Assembly (NCBI GenBank): GCA_963678705.1
Contig: OY783221.1
Coordinates: 1,054,001 to 1,118,000, forward strand
Length of the DNA: 64,000 nucleotides
Reading direction: 5' to 3'
Source: Panorpa germanica
Taxonomy: Eukaryota; Arthropoda; Insecta; Mecoptera; Panorpidae
Shown here: in pieces, positions 63,289 through 64,000 of the stretch
Layout: every line of letters begins with the position of its first letter
How positions within the stretch are numbered: the stretch's first letter is position 1
Notes under the pieces: generated by a model
Told to the model about the DNA's origin: nothing
What the model saw: only the letters and a program-made list of their open reading frames with translations
Databases searched by the model: none
Made by a program: the position numbers and the translations under genes

Positions 63289-64000
63289 ATAAACTCTTCA
63301 CTGATATATTTAATATATTTGAATATGTGTGTGTGTGTGTGTATGTGACACGATTGTTATCTAACCATCTCCTCGAGTTCTTTGTTGGCAGGCCCTTGTA
63401 CTCATCTTAGGTTTCCCTTTGTATTCAATTTTCTATAGAGTTAGAGATAGGTTTTAGAGGTCCTCGGATGCGAAGTCCTCGAGTCTGCTAGAGTCTCTGC
63501 TTTTACTTTTTACATTTTTTATATATATTTTTTTTCTTCTTTATGTCTTTATTTCATTGTTGATTATGTATTGAGATTATTATTTAGATGTTTTTTTGCT
63601 AGTATTGATAAAAAAAATTACTATAGACACGCAACGCCATCTTGTGATAAAATATGAACACTGTTATTTTATTACAAGTTAAATAAGAAAGTGTCACAGT
63701 TTTTGAGACATCGGTGTTTACTTGCGGAGTACATAAAACGATCTTTCAATTATTTGGCTTCCGTATACATATATACTTAATTTATATTGGAGTCTTTTTT
63801 AGAAATAATTTTTATATCATTCGGAATCAATTTTAAGTCAATAAGTTCATTGTCTTGAAAAGTTTGTTTAGCTAATTTATCTGCTATATCGTAATCAATA
63901 TTTCTCAAGTTAATACCGCAACGTTAATGAGTTTGTTGAATACATTTACTAGGCAATTAGACATTAAATGTTTCAGACCACTTAAAAATAACATAGCCAA
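63289..64000. other. Intergenic with a (GT)n microsatellite
   Basis: A GT run lies at 63326-63342. GAGGTCCTCGG and AGTCCTCGAG at 63458-63482 are small inverted motifs. No gene seen before the window ends. Confidence 0.5.

Noticed and set aside
1-64000. CRISPR arrays, rRNA genes or bacterial operons
   Set aside because: No regular spacer-repeat array, no rRNA-like sequence and no operon-like gene spacing was seen.

Overview
This window looks like AT-rich, gene-poor nuclear DNA from an insect. The evidence for an insect is GT-AG introns, a testis-type V-ATPase paralogue, and a repeat load of mariner, piggyBac-type, Helitron and R1/Jockey-like LINE pieces. A Hymenopteran is my best guess, because the LINE C-terminal tail (order YNKRYK, ARFRLGNEE, YWE, CRMCG, LEHI) resembles tails I know from ants, bees and wasps. 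That placement is tentative. I see no operons, CRISPR arrays or bacterial gene structure, and nearly all short reading frames here are chance or repeat-borne.

Only one gene is well supported: a four-exon gene at 30589-33780 (+). It encodes a predicted 619-residue protein. Residues 1 to about 230 are a divergent V-type ATPase subunit D, the central rotor shaft. They are followed by an unexpected tail of about 390 residues made of six tandem CPG-containing repeats, a Ser/Thr/Pro-rich linker with two CC pairs, and a Cys/His-rich C terminus. This is the most interesting object in the window.

The rest is intergenic DNA built largely from old interspersed repeats. Family A is a MITE of about 520-670 bp with ends like GGAGGGGTAAGGT, in five copies (737, 17770, 35965, 48809, 56862). 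Family B is a MITE with perfect AATGGGCTTGTGTCCT termini, in three clear copies and one diverged copy (7178, 25304, 61258, 28485). Family C is a TTAA-flanked piggyBac-type non-autonomous element in three copies (11108, 34795, 51071). There is one 792-bp Helitron-like element with both ends (1649-2440) and three mariner relics that keep the start of the transposase or its flank (5310, 40600, 58721). Three 5'-truncated LINE tails of one R1-like family occur at 5790, 14085 and 15200, with a Jockey-clade LINE tail at 47144. A two-copy unclassified element encodes a related peptide (22961, 28903). There are also tRNA-like SINE pieces and microsatellites.

Between these lie long stretches in which I see no gene. 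They are punctuated every few kilobases by short strand-asymmetric G-rich or C-rich islands. Two sites at the window edges (about 1505 and 63200) carry clustered AGGTCA-type nuclear-receptor half-sites. All boundaries were read by eye, and family assignments rest on terminal motifs and recognisable peptide fragments, without database searches.
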